Below are positions 33,351-43,660 of a stretch of 54,347 nucleotides of DNA, one piece after another. Location: contig JANQQI010000102.1 in NCBI GenBank assembly GCA_028285085.1, positions 1-54,347 of the forward strand, given 5' to 3'. This stretch comes from Saprospiraceae bacterium (GTDB taxonomy: Bacteria > Bacteroidota > Bacteroidia > Chitinophagales > Saprospiraceae). A model generated the notes under the pieces. It was not told where the DNA came from, did not search any database, and saw only the letters and a list, made by a program, of their open reading frames with translations. The stretch's first letter is position 1; each line of letters begins with the position of its first letter. Both the position numbers and the translations under genes were made by a program.

Positions 33351-35339
33351 ATGAAATACTATACCCTCTTGCTCGTAATGAGCCTCATGTCCACTGGCGT
33401 TTGTGGCCAAACGGCCCGTGCGTTTGAAAAAGCCGGTGATGCTGCGATGGGAAATAAGAACTATGGTGCGGCCCTGGAGTACTTCCGTAATGCCATGGAA
33501 ATCAAACCGAAAAGGGTGAGCTTGTGGTACAAGTACGCGGAAGTCGCTCGCCAGTTTAGCTCTTATGAAATCGCCGAGAGTTATTATAAACGTGTATTGA
33601 ATAGTGAAAAAGCTGCCGAGTTTCCCTTGACGCCATTTCGCCTCGGGGAGGTCAAACAGAGTCTCGGACATTACGATCAAGCCGGCAGTTACTTTGAGCA
33701 ATATCTGAATAACCAAGGTCGGGAAGGGGCATTTGCCGAACGAGCTAAGCGAAGTATCGAAGATTGCCGTTGGGCTGCCCAATTGGTAGCCAATCCCGAT
33801 GAGGTTAAGATCACTCAATTAAATAAGCGTGTTAATACCGCCTTCTCCGAATTTGCCCCTTTACTTAGAGGGGATACTTTATACTATTCTTCTTTTCGTT
33901 TCGATCATCCCAGTGATCAGTACGATCCGCCACGAAAGATTTCCAAAGTATTATACTCAGTGCGTGGTGCCAAGGGGCGTGCTATTCCGCGGAAATTCAA
34001 CGAAAAGAGTCAATTGACGGCTCATGCGACCTTTAGTACGGATGGACAACGCGTGTATTACACCATTTGTAACTATAAGGGAGAGGCGGAGATCCGTTGT
34101 GATCTTTATTATCGTCAGCGAGAACGCCGGCGTCGATGGAGTAAACCCAAAAAATTGCCAGAACCAGTTAATTTACCCGAGTATACAACGACTCATCCAC
34201 ATTTGATGGTTCATCCTGTGGATAGCTCGGAATGGCTATACTTTGTAAGTGATCGGCCCGGAGGAGAAGGACAATTAGATATTTGGCGGGTTCAACTCAA
34301 GGATAAAGACAAATTCAGTGCACCCGAAAATATGAAAGCGCTGAATACCTCCGGCAATGAGGTGACACCATTTTACTATCCAGCCAATAATCAATTCTAT
34401 TTCAGTTCGGATGGTCGACAGAGTATGGGAGGCTACGACGTGTACCAAGCTGATTATGCACCAGGACAATGGGGAGAGGTGATGCATATGGGCTATCCAC
34501 TCAATACCAGTTATAACGATTTATATTTCGTGATGACGGCGGATACAACAGTAGGGTATTTATCTTCTAATCGCTTGGGCTCATTTTATCTGGATAAGAA
34601 TAATAAAACGTGTTGTAACGATATTTACCGGGTGAAATTACCTCAGCCAGATTCGCCGGTTGATGCTCCAGAGTCAAAAGACAGTTTAGATCTCTTGGTT
34701 GAGATTGAAACACCTTTGGATCCCGAACCTGTCGATCCGCCGCAAATCGAAGTGCCACCGACTAAATTGGAAGATTTTCTGCCTTTGGCGCTGTACTTTG
34801 ATAATGATGAACCAGACAAACGGACACGCCGAACGAGCACGAAAAAGAGTTACGAAGAAACTTACTTCCGTTATTATGAGCGGCGCGAGACTTTCTTGGA
34901 AGAGTATACAGCCGGATTGAATGAAGACGAGCGCGATGCTGCCGAGCAAAAGCTGGAAGCCTTTTTCGCTGATCAGGTGAAAAAAGGCTACGACTATCTG
35001 GATTTGTTTTCTAATATCTTACTGAAGCGCCTTGAGGAAGGCGAGCAAGTGGAAATATTCGTTAAAGGATTTACGAGCCCACGAGCCAAGAGCGATTATA
35101 ATTTGCGCCTCGGCCAGCGTCGAGTGAGTAGCATCCGTAATCATTTTAGCAACTATCGCGGTGGTATTTTCCAGTCTTATCTCACGGAAGGACAATTGAT
35201 TATTACTGAACGTTCCTTCGGGGAAACGACCGCTGCTTCTAATATTAACGATGATTTGAATAATCAACGGCTTTCGATTTATAGCCCGGAAGCTTCGCGC
35301 GAAAGACGGGTGGAAATCGTTGAAATAAAGCGGAATTGA
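33351..35339 (+). CDS. PorE-like TPR / WD40-like / OmpA-domain protein
   Basis: 662 residues from the ATG at 33351; an upstream in-frame TTG at 33330 would overlap the previous gene and is not needed, since MKYYTLLLVMSLMSTGVCGQ is a clean signal peptide. Order: TPR units (about 22-125), WD40-like PD40 beta-propeller (about 150-430; YYSSFRFDHPSDQYD, YFVSDRPGGEGQLDIWRV, YFSSDGRQSMGGYDVYQAD), then LALYFDNDEPDKRTR with a helical segment and an OmpA-like domain (about 560-662). This is the layout of PorE, a peptidoglycan-associated T9SS component. The OmpA part keeps the key Arg (RLGQRR) but has GFTSPR where GHTDxxG is usual, so the Asp is replaced by Ser. It forms an operon with the PorP/SprF gene, five bases apart. 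Confidence 0.88.
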   Translation: MKYYTLLLVMSLMSTGVCGQTARAFEKAGDAAMGNKNYGAALEYFRNAMEIKPKRVSLWYKYAEVARQFSSYEIAESYYKRVLNSEKAAEFPLTPFRLGEVKQSLGHYDQAGSYFEQYLNNQGREGAFAERAKRSIEDCRWAAQLVANPDEVKITQLNKRVNTAFSEFAPLLRGDTLYYSSFRFDHPSDQYDPPRKISKVLYSVRGAKGRAIPRKFNEKSQLTAHATFSTDGQRVYYTICNYKGEAEIRCDLYYRQRERRRRWSKPKKLPEPVNLPEYTTTHPHLMVHPVDSSEWLYFVSDRPGGEGQLDIWRVQLKDKDKFSAPENMKALNTSGNEVTPFYYPANNQFYFSSDGRQSMGGYDVYQADYAPGQWGEVMHMGYPLNTSYNDLYFVMTADTTVGYLSSNRLGSFYLDKNNKTCCNDIYRVKLPQPDSPVDAPESKDSLDLLVEIETPLDPEPVDPPQIEVPPTKLEDFLPLALYFDNDEPDKRTRRTSTKKSYEETYFRYYERRETFLEEYTAGLNEDERDAAEQKLEAFFADQVKKGYDYLDLFSNILLKRLEEGEQVEIFVKGFTSPRAKSDYNLRLGQRRVSSIRNHFSNYRGGIFQSYLTEGQLIITERSFGETTAASNINDDLNNQRLSIYSPEASRERRVEIVEIKRN

Positions 35340-35539
35340 TCTCACTATTTTAAAGACTTACCTTTTTTGTTTCGGAAACTCCAATACCTGTCTCGTGTGC
35401 TTTAACACTGGGATGGGGAAACTTTGCCTATCAAACATTCTGAGATGGTTTAAATTATAAAACAATCGAATTGCAGATGCTCTAAGCAGTTATTCGATAA
35501 CCACTTTTTAAACCTATTTTCTAAACTCAATTTTCGATT

Positions 35540-37510
35540 ATGTCCATCAGAATGTTACCACTGTGGCTGGGATTGCTATGCCAGGCCTTTTTTGTTCAAC
35601 CACTACTAGCACACGATCCTCCAACCTTTAGTTGCAGTACCCGAGATACCGAGGCAGAATGGATCCCCGAAGCAACAACTGCACGTACAGACTTAAACTG
35701 TGACCTCACAAATTTAACCCAACAAGAGATTGATGAATTACCCGAAATCACCATTTGGGTGAATGTGCATTTCATCGGACCGGTAGGGGCGAATTTTGAA
35801 CCGGGTACAGGTGTCGATGGGAATGCCTATGCGCAGAATATGATTAACAAGGCTAATGAATATTTGTCGGATATGAAACCGAGCCCAACGCATACGGCCG
35901 ATTTCTTAGGAGATAGTAAATATCGCTTAAGGCTATTTTCTGATCCTAATAATTCAGCTGATTTGCACGGTGGTATTTGGTATTGGACGAGTGTACCCAC
36001 TTTCTACCCTTACGGTGACAATGTTTTAAATATAATCATGCGCGATATTGGTACTGCGGGTAGTTTTGATTTCGGCGGCTCCGCTTGTGGCCTGAATACC
36101 TGCGATAAAATCTTCTTAAATGACGCCTACGATAATGCGGCTAATGGTGGCTCTTGGAATTGGTGGAACTATGCCCGTATTACGCTGCATGAGACAGGTC
36201 ACGTTTTTGGTTTGTGTCATAGCTTTTATTGTGGAAACCCTTGCGATGGCGATGGCTTGGATGTAGCTGCGGAGTGCTCCATCAATAGTTGTTATAGCAG
36301 TTGTGGGCAATCCCCCGGAACATTTTGCGATAATTGGAATTCCGGGAGTTCGAATATGATGGGGTATAATCCTAAGAACTGGTCGTTGACACCTTGTCAA
36401 TGGGCGGCGGTTTATACACGCTTGGCGACCACCTCGGCAGCGTATGTGCAGCGCTGCGAAATCGTGGATCAATTCCCCGAAATGGCTGGCTTTGAAAATG
36501 ATTTTAATGGATGGAATCATTCGCCTTGCGACGATTTCAGTTGGCAGCGCAACAGCGGCCCAACTCCTTCCTTTGGAACAGGTCCCAGCAATGCCGCCCA
36601 AGGAAGTTATTATGCCTATATCGAAGCGACTAATAATTATAATCAATCCGCGACTCTGACCAGCCCTTGTATCGTTATCGATGAACCCGATTACCAGCTA
36701 AGCTTTCAATATCACATGTATACTTTCGGAGGAAGCGGCTCTATGGGCAATCTTTTAGTTGATATTAGTTATGATGAGTGCCAAACCTGGAATACGATCT
36801 GGGCAAAAATTGGTGGTCAAGGCCCCGATTGGCAAGGCGCAACATTAAGTATTCCGTACACTGAAGGTGAGGCCTTCAATCTTCGATTTCGTGGTACGGT
36901 GAAGAGTTCTCATCTGGGGGACATCGCAATTGACGCGGTACGGATTTCGGCTTGTGAGCCACCGGCTATCCCCGGTACGATTACACAGACTTTTAATGAG
37001 GATTGTAGCTCAACGTTTAGTATCGCACCGGTAACGGGAGCGTCTTCTTATGACTGGTCACTTCAATCCGCACCTAATTATGTGGGGTTGATTGAGAATG
37101 GAACGACTCAGGCGACTGCTTTTTTCACTTCAGCACCTTCTCCTACCGCAATTATTAACCTTTGTGTTCAGGCCTATAATGCTTGTGACGCAGGTGATTT
37201 AAAATGTCAGTGGTTTGAGTTGGGATGTGAAACTATTCGTCGGGATGGATCCTCTTCACCTCTGGAAAATAGGGATCAGACGTTAGACCTTTTTCCCAAT
37301 CCAGCCAGGGATCATGTAACGATTCAATTAAATGCAAGAATTCAAAATGCCCAAGGTCGTATTTTTGATACCAAAGGGCAGGAATGGCGTCGATTTATTT
37401 GGACGGGCCAATCGCTGGAGGTAGATATCAGTGAATTACCTTCGGGGATTTACTTCGTAAAGTTCAATACTGCAGATGGATTACTGACCAAAAAATTAGT
37501 AGTACAATAG
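35540..37510 (+). CDS. Secreted M43-type zinc metallopeptidase with MAM-like domain and T9SS tail
   Basis: 656 residues. Signal peptide to about residue 25 (ending LLAHD); propeptide-like region; peptidase domain with HETGHVFGLCH at 217-227 and Met turn SSNMMGYNP (Met273/274), typical of cytophagalysin/pappalysin-like M43 enzymes. Many Cys around the active site suggest disulfides. A MAM-like jelly roll follows (about 315-475; FENDFNGWNH...DDFSWQRNSG...QLSFQYHMY), then an Ig-like stretch and a type A T9SS domain (about 580-656; LDLFPNPARDHVTIQL). It should act outside the cell on proteins. It lies between the PorP/PorE pair and the giant adhesins and could trim surface proteins, though general protein degradation is equally possible. 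Confidence 0.88.
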   Translation: MSIRMLPLWLGLLCQAFFVQPLLAHDPPTFSCSTRDTEAEWIPEATTARTDLNCDLTNLTQQEIDELPEITIWVNVHFIGPVGANFEPGTGVDGNAYAQNMINKANEYLSDMKPSPTHTADFLGDSKYRLRLFSDPNNSADLHGGIWYWTSVPTFYPYGDNVLNIIMRDIGTAGSFDFGGSACGLNTCDKIFLNDAYDNAANGGSWNWWNYARITLHETGHVFGLCHSFYCGNPCDGDGLDVAAECSINSCYSSCGQSPGTFCDNWNSGSSNMMGYNPKNWSLTPCQWAAVYTRLATTSAAYVQRCEIVDQFPEMAGFENDFNGWNHSPCDDFSWQRNSGPTPSFGTGPSNAAQGSYYAYIEATNNYNQSATLTSPCIVIDEPDYQLSFQYHMYTFGGSGSMGNLLVDISYDECQTWNTIWAKIGGQGPDWQGATLSIPYTEGEAFNLRFRGTVKSSHLGDIAIDAVRISACEPPAIPGTITQTFNEDCSSTFSIAPVTGASSYDWSLQSAPNYVGLIENGTTQATAFFTSAPSPTAIINLCVQAYNACDAGDLKCQWFELGCETIRRDGSSSPLENRDQTLDLFPNPARDHVTIQLNARIQNAQGRIFDTKGQEWRRFIWTGQSLEVDISELPSGIYFVKFNTADGLLTKKLVVQ

Positions 37511-37731
37511 ATTTTGTTCTCTTTTTATTAAAATAACTTCATTTTCCGAAAGTGGCGTATTCAATGGCAGAATGCGCTGCTTTTTTGTTGATCCTGATCT
37601 AATCTTTCCTACAGTTGATTGTTGAGTTTAATGGGTTTTTCATTTTGGAATGAAACTTGATTTATTGCTCACAACAACATTTGACTCCCCCTTCTTAAAC
37701 GCCTTTCCTTTTCCTTTTCAGAATAGCAACA

Positions 37732-37748
37732 GATGCTCAAACAGCATC
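37732..37748 (+). repeat. Small hairpin in the leader of the first giant gene
   Basis: GATGCT-CAAAC-AGCATC is a perfect 6-bp stem with a 5-base loop, 48 bases before the start codon. No T run follows, so it is not a terminator. Its role is unknown. Confidence 0.3.
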
Positions 37749-37796
37749 AAAATGAGGAATTTTTAATTACAGAATCATTAAAATTGATTTGAGGTA

Positions 37797-40700
37797 ATGC
37801 AGCACATACGTTTACTTCTGTTCTTCTCTTTTTTATTTCTGTCTGTTCAAACTGTTCAAGCCCAAGTCGACGCTGATTTTACTTATAGCGCCACGACTGG
37901 TTGTGGATCTTTGCAAGTCTCATTTTGTGATTTTTCACAGAGTGCAACGAGTCAAATTGTATCCTGGGATTGGGATTTGGGCGGGGCACCGTCGAATTTA
38001 GAATGCCCGGGGAGGGTATTCGGTATACCTGGAAGTTATACCATTTGCTTGACGGTGACGGACGCAGATGGTAATTCCGACACTGAATGTAAAACGGACC
38101 TGATCACGGTCTACAATCTTCCGGATCCCGACTTTATCGCGGATAAAACCCAAGATTGTGCACCGGGGACTTTTGCATTTACGGATATGTCCAATTCGAT
38201 AGATGGAAATATTAATGAGTGGACTTGGGGCTTAGGTGGTTCGTGTGGAACCATCGTCACTACCGCACCTAACACACCCGCAGCCATTTGTACCTACGGC
38301 ATTCCTGATGATTATTCTATCAGTTTGACCGTAAAGGATGACAATGGATGTGTGAATACTATTACTAAGGATGACTATCTGACAGTATCCGAAGTACCGG
38401 CCGTTTCTATCGCGGCGAGTAGTAACTTCGGCTGTGAAGCGCCATTCACCGTATCCTTTCTAAACACCAGCACTCAGGCAAGTGTGATGGATTTTGAATG
38501 GAATTTTGGTAATGGTCAAGAATTTTCTGGTGATACACCACCGCCGGTTACTTACAGTTCCAACGGCACGTATTCAATTACGGTGATTGGAACCAATACA
38601 AATACTGGCTGTAGTGATACACTAATTTTAGAGGATTATATTACGATCGGTTACCCGATTGATTTTGACTATACACCTTCTGAAGGTTGCGTCGGGATGA
38701 GTGTTGATTTTACGGATTTATCACCAAATGTGGCTTCCGAAGTCACCTGGGATTTTGGTGATGGCAATACCAGCAATGATCCAAGTCCAACTCATACCTT
38801 TAACACGCCAGGTTGCTACTTTGTGAAGCTGACGCGTACTGTGAGCGGTTGTGAAACCGAGCAATACGCCCAGCAATGCATCTTGGTCAACGCACCTTCC
38901 AACGTTACCGTGAGTAACGATAATAACATTGGCTGTTCATTACCTCATGTTGTTAATTTTACTGGCATCTCTAGCGATGTCACTAGCTGGTTGTGGGATT
39001 TTGGAGATGGTACTTCACAAAGTACCCTCCAGAATCCTACCCATGTTTACAACAGCTACGGCACTTTTGAGGTAAACTTAATAACTACCAACGTAGCAGG
39101 CTGTACCGATACGATGTTCGTCAATTCTATTGACGTGCGTGAGGTCGTCGCTCAGTTGGTCGATGATGATATCTCCGGCTGTGCGCCTTTGGAGATTACC
39201 TTGTGTGAAGACTCGGAAAGCGTGACTTCCATTACCAATTGGTCTTGGCAGGTCTCTACGACGAGTAATACTTTCATTTCTTTTTCAGAATGTCCAACCT
39301 TTACGATTTCGGATACTGGAAAATTTGATGTGATCCTGACGGTTACGAATACGCTGGGATGTTCCAACACCGTAACCTTTGATGATGTGATCAACATCGG
39401 TGATAATCCAACACTTTCTTTTGATGCCACGCCGACGGAATCTTGTGTAGAAACACCAATAGATTTTACGGATATGTCAGAAGAAACAGTAGACTACTGG
39501 TATTGGGACTTTGGTGATGGCAATGATGCGGAGGAACAGAATCCAACCCATTTCTATTTGGATACGGGATATTATGATGTGAATTTAATTGGGTCGCACA
39601 ACGGTTGTGTGTCGTCGATTACCTATCAAAACTATATTCATATCACCGCACCGGTGGCGAAGTATGATATTATTGAGTTTTGTGATAATAATTTCCAACG
39701 CAAGTTCAAAGATAATTCGGTTGGTGCCGATTCTATCTTGTGGGACTTTGGGGTAACGGGAATCACAACGGATACCTCGACGGCTCAAAATCCGGATTTC
39801 ATTTATCCCGATACTGGGTACTATGATGTATCGATGACGGTTTTTAATGCGACCACAGGTTGTCAGCATACGCGTATGGAAACGATCCATGTGACGAATC
39901 CAAAAGCATTATTTACCCCGTCTGTAGTCAATGGTTGTGCTCCGCTGACTGTGACTTTGCAGGATCAATCTGAATTTGCTGAGAATTATACTTGGTCAAC
40001 ACCATCGGGAGTACTCTCTGATCCAAACGTGGCCGAACCGACTTTGTATTTAGAAGATCCGGGAGCCTACACAGGGGTGCAATTGATTATTCAGGATGAA
40101 AATAACTGTCGGGATACGATGGTGCTCAGCGATATGATTTATGCCAATACCATTGAAATGGACCTCGGGGTTGATATCAGTGGTGGCTGTGTACCATTGA
40201 CGACCACGTTTACTGATCTTTCGAATAATTTATACACCAATAATACGTCCTGGGAATGGACCTTCGGTGAAAACCTGGGGACATCCAATGCCCAAAGCCC
40301 AAGTTTTACATTCGATGAAACTGGAGAGTTCGCTGTGGAACTCACTGTGACAGATGATTGGGGCTGTTCTGCTACACAGGTTTTCGATAATGCAGTTAGT
40401 GCTTCACAGCCTATTGCCTTTTTTGAAACGGAAGATTTTGGCTGTACCGGAAATAGCATCAGCTTTATCAATATCTCGGATGGAGAAGACTTGTCTTTTT
40501 TGTGGGATTTTGGTGACGGGACGTCAACCGAAGAAGCACCTGAGCATTCCTTTTCTGCTGAAGGTGTTTACACCGTTTGTTTGACCATTACAGACGTCAA
40601 TAACTGTAGCGATACTTACTGTCTGGATGATTACATCACCATTAATGATCCAGAGGCTGATTTTACAGTAGATAACAACTTTGCATCATGTCCTCCGATG

Positions 40701-43379
40701 ACGGTGAATTTTACCAACATGTCAACGGACGCTGTAGAGTACAAATGGGATTTTGGTGATGGCACTACATCTACACAAGAAGAACCAACCCATGTTTATA
40801 CCATTCCGGGTACCTACGAAGTGATGCTGATTGCTTCAAGTACACCTTTCTGCCATGACACCATTAAATTCGATGATTTTATCGTATTGGATGGCCCGGT
40901 AGGAGAGTACGTCTTTGACGTCGATTCAACTTGTGCGCCAGCAACCATTACCTTTATTGGTAATTCGGTGGCCGATTATGAGTATACCTGGGATATGGGA
41001 GATGGACAATTATTTTCTAGCAACGCCTTTATTGATGCTGATACCATTGTCTACACATATGCTCTGCCGGGTAATTATACACCAACTTTGAGTCTGGAAA
41101 ATCAGACCGGTTGTTTCCGAACTTTGCCCAATCACGGTCCAATTCGCGTCTCTGCTTTGACTGCTGATTTTACAGCCTCGGATACCTTGCTCTGCGATGA
41201 TAATGTACCGATTACGTTTTTCAACCTTTCCAGTACTAATCATCCTTTAACCAAGGTGGATTGGTCTTTCGAAGATGGAAATCCACTGACGAGTGAAGCT
41301 GTTGAGGAGATTGTCACTTTTGATAATGTCGGTACATTTGATGTGACTATGATCGTTAGCAATGGTTTTTGTTCGGATACTTTGACTAAAAACGATTTCA
41401 TCAGTATTGGTCCAAAACCAACTGCTGATTATGTAATGGATACCAATGAAGGCTGTGAGCCGCTTAGTGTAAGCTTTACCGATCAATCAGGAATTGCTGG
41501 AGGTAGTATTACCGATTGGGAGTGGGAATTTGGCGATGGTTTTGGGGCCAACGGACCGAACACCAACCACGATTTTGCTGCTGGTGAAGATATCCCTGTA
41601 AGCTTAATTGTGACTTCTGCGGAAGGCTGCCGAGATACGATGACCCAAACCGTGACCTCGTTTGCCGCCACAGCGGTTGATTTGGGCGATGATCTTGAAA
41701 TCTGTATCGGCGAAACGGTTCCATTAATCGCAACAGTCGATAACAATCTCGCTGGAGCAACCTATGGCTGGGCGCCGGCTACTGGACTGAGCTGTACAAA
41801 CTGCCTTGATCCATTGGCCGATCCAGTGACAACGACTACTTATACGTTTACTTTCGTCAACGCGGATGGTTGTGAAACAATAGAAACAGTAACGGTACAA
41901 GTTTTACCTTACAGTGTACCTACCGTAACAACTAGCCCGGATTTAACCATCTGTGCTAATACTTCGACGACCTTGAGTGCCGATGCTGGTGCTGGTAATT
42001 ATACTTACGAGTGGGATGCTTCACGCCCTGGCTTGGATTGTTATCTAAATTGTGCGAACCCAGTAGCAACGCCAACTCAATTGACGACCTACGTGGTCAC
42101 CGTGACGAGCGAGTTTGGTTGCTCAACCGTAGATTCTATTACTGTGGATGTTCTAGACGAATCTCAAAGCTTCGCGGGTGATGATCGTATCATTTGCGAG
42201 GGGGGTAGCGCGCAGTTGAATCTTTCGATGGGGAATAATCCCGTATGGCTGGTCACTGACGGCTTAAGCTGTACCAATTGTGCTAGCCCGATAGCTTCGC
42301 CCGGACAACCTACAACTTATGTGGTGCAAGTAACCACAAACTTTGGTTGTACCATTTTTGATACGCTCTCGATCGATATCATGTATCCAGAAGATATTAA
42401 TGCTGGATTTGATCAATCCATTTGTCTAGGCGAAGAGGTCAGCTTATTCGGTATCGGTGATGGTACAGTAAGCTGGAGTCCAGCGGAAGATTTTGCTGAT
42501 CCAGGTGTCTGGAATCCAGTCATTACACCAACCGAAACGACGACCTATTTTATGACAGTAACTAATGGCGATTGTAGCCTTACGGATGCCATTACCGTTG
42601 AAGTAACTGAATATACAGATATTGAACTTGAGGATATGACCATCTGTGAAGGAGAAATGGTGGCTTTGGAAGTAGACGGACAAGCAGACATCTTCGAATG
42701 GCTGCCAGGACCTGGCCTGACCAATCTCACTTCGCCATCTCCAATGGTTAATCCTGCGGATACGACGACATACACGGTTATTGCTACCTTGGCGAGTTGT
42801 CAGCCGGATACGGCTACGATCACCGTAAATGTGATCCCGGCGCCAGAGACGGAGTTAGCTTCCTATCAAGATGTCTTCCCCGGTAGTTCAATTCAATTGG
42901 ACCTAGAAGCGGATGATCCATTCTACGCTCATGTTTGGTCACCAGACATTGGATTGAGCTGTATTACTTGTGAAGATCCGGTGGCGACTCCGGATACCGT
43001 ATCCATGTATTACGTGACCACTACGGATTTCAATACGGGATGCTCCGCAGTGGATAGTATCCGAATGAATCTGCTGAATACTTGTCCTTCTGATTTGATT
43101 AGTCTGCCTAATATTTTCACGCCTAACTTCGATGGTCAGAATGATATCTTAGATATCTATATCTCTGAAACTTTATTGAACTATGGTAGTGGAACCTTTA
43201 GAATCTACGATCGCTGGGGTGCCCTGATGTATGAAACGGATGATTTGACGCAAGGCTGGGATGGTACCTATCGAGGTAAAGCAATGCCAGACGGTGTGTA
43301 TTTATACTACATTGAAGCACCTTGTCCGATTACTGGAGGCACCTTCATTGTTCAAGGCGATGTGACGTTGCTGCGTTAA
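37797..43379 (+). CDS. Giant PKD-repeat surface protein 1 with CHU_C (type B T9SS) tail
   Basis: 1860 residues. Signal peptide to about residue 23 (VQTVQAQ). About 15 PKD-type modules follow (24-1295; motif WDFGDGxxS plus a Cys near the start, such as GCAPLxVxF, and one near the end, such as GCxDT), then six Ig-like modules (about 1297-1760) opening with xxICxGExVxL, most of which carry LSCTNCxxPxAxP. The CHU_C gliding-motility-associated domain lies at about 1770-1860 (LPNIFTPNFDGQNDILDIYI, RIYDRWGALMYE, WDGTYRGKAMPDGVYLYYIE). The type B tail marks it for T9SS export with PorP/SprF help. The structure suits a long surface filament or adhesin. It is the first of three tandem paralogues, with a terminator at 43408-43440. 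Confidence 0.9.
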   Translation: MQHIRLLLFFSFLFLSVQTVQAQVDADFTYSATTGCGSLQVSFCDFSQSATSQIVSWDWDLGGAPSNLECPGRVFGIPGSYTICLTVTDADGNSDTECKTDLITVYNLPDPDFIADKTQDCAPGTFAFTDMSNSIDGNINEWTWGLGGSCGTIVTTAPNTPAAICTYGIPDDYSISLTVKDDNGCVNTITKDDYLTVSEVPAVSIAASSNFGCEAPFTVSFLNTSTQASVMDFEWNFGNGQEFSGDTPPPVTYSSNGTYSITVIGTNTNTGCSDTLILEDYITIGYPIDFDYTPSEGCVGMSVDFTDLSPNVASEVTWDFGDGNTSNDPSPTHTFNTPGCYFVKLTRTVSGCETEQYAQQCILVNAPSNVTVSNDNNIGCSLPHVVNFTGISSDVTSWLWDFGDGTSQSTLQNPTHVYNSYGTFEVNLITTNVAGCTDTMFVNSIDVREVVAQLVDDDISGCAPLEITLCEDSESVTSITNWSWQVSTTSNTFISFSECPTFTISDTGKFDVILTVTNTLGCSNTVTFDDVINIGDNPTLSFDATPTESCVETPIDFTDMSEETVDYWYWDFGDGNDAEEQNPTHFYLDTGYYDVNLIGSHNGCVSSITYQNYIHITAPVAKYDIIEFCDNNFQRKFKDNSVGADSILWDFGVTGITTDTSTAQNPDFIYPDTGYYDVSMTVFNATTGCQHTRMETIHVTNPKALFTPSVVNGCAPLTVTLQDQSEFAENYTWSTPSGVLSDPNVAEPTLYLEDPGAYTGVQLIIQDENNCRDTMVLSDMIYANTIEMDLGVDISGGCVPLTTTFTDLSNNLYTNNTSWEWTFGENLGTSNAQSPSFTFDETGEFAVELTVTDDWGCSATQVFDNAVSASQPIAFFETEDFGCTGNSISFINISDGEDLSFLWDFGDGTSTEEAPEHSFSAEGVYTVCLTITDVNNCSDTYCLDDYITINDPEADFTVDNNFASCPPMTVNFTNMSTDAVEYKWDFGDGTTSTQEEPTHVYTIPGTYEVMLIASSTPFCHDTIKFDDFIVLDGPVGEYVFDVDSTCAPATITFIGNSVADYEYTWDMGDGQLFSSNAFIDADTIVYTYALPGNYTPTLSLENQTGCFRTLPNHGPIRVSALTADFTASDTLLCDDNVPITFFNLSSTNHPLTKVDWSFEDGNPLTSEAVEEIVTFDNVGTFDVTMIVSNGFCSDTLTKNDFISIGPKPTADYVMDTNEGCEPLSVSFTDQSGIAGGSITDWEWEFGDGFGANGPNTNHDFAAGEDIPVSLIVTSAEGCRDTMTQTVTSFAATAVDLGDDLEICIGETVPLIATVDNNLAGATYGWAPATGLSCTNCLDPLADPVTTTTYTFTFVNADGCETIETVTVQVLPYSVPTVTTSPDLTICANTSTTLSADAGAGNYTYEWDASRPGLDCYLNCANPVATPTQLTTYVVTVTSEFGCSTVDSITVDVLDESQSFAGDDRIICEGGSAQLNLSMGNNPVWLVTDGLSCTNCASPIASPGQPTTYVVQVTTNFGCTIFDTLSIDIMYPEDINAGFDQSICLGEEVSLFGIGDGTVSWSPAEDFADPGVWNPVITPTETTTYFMTVTNGDCSLTDAITVEVTEYTDIELEDMTICEGEMVALEVDGQADIFEWLPGPGLTNLTSPSPMVNPADTTTYTVIATLASCQPDTATITVNVIPAPETELASYQDVFPGSSIQLDLEADDPFYAHVWSPDIGLSCITCEDPVATPDTVSMYYVTTTDFNTGCSAVDSIRMNLLNTCPSDLISLPNIFTPNFDGQNDILDIYISETLLNYGSGTFRIYDRWGALMYETDDLTQGWDGTYRGKAMPDGVYLYYIEAPCPITGGTFIVQGDVTLLR

Positions 43380-43407
43380 GACTAAATTATACTTTGTTTT
43401 TGGGCAG

Positions 43408-43440
43408 AAGGCCAGTTCGTAATGACGGACTGGCCTTTTG
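43408..43440 (+). terminator. Terminator after giant gene 1
   Basis: The stem AAGGCCAGTTCGT with ACGGACTGGCCTT (13 bp, one wobble, loop AATG) lies 28 bases after the stop and is followed by a short T run (TTTTG). Confidence 0.8.
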
Positions 43441-43523
43441 TTATTAGCCATTTTGCAACAACTTTTGATTTTTCTGTGACATCACTTTATTTGTTAATAG
43501 AAAATGAGTGTTTTTTATAAAGT

Positions 43524-43536
43524 ACTGATAATCAGT
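43524..43536. repeat. Palindrome upstream of giant gene 2
   Basis: ACTGAT-A-ATCAGT is a perfect 13-base palindrome about 125 bases before the start of the second giant gene, a suitable place for an operator. It has not been matched to any known regulator site. Confidence 0.3.
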
Positions 43537-43660
43537 TTTTAGTAAAGAAATTTTTTATACCAAAACGAGATAAATCAACTCAAAGTGTTATTTGACTAAC
43601 GGCATCAATTTTGGCATAGCAGGGGTGAATTATCATGAGTTCATCAACTTAAAGAAGCGT

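Noticed and set aside
37571-37590. Possible terminator after the M43 peptidase gene (GCAG/CTGC then T6)
   Set aside because: The stem is only four base pairs with a six-base loop, too weak to call.
43592-43660. Upstream extension of giant gene 2 to a TTG
   Set aside because: It would place 23 polar residues before a clean signal peptide; the ATG at 43661 is the natural start.
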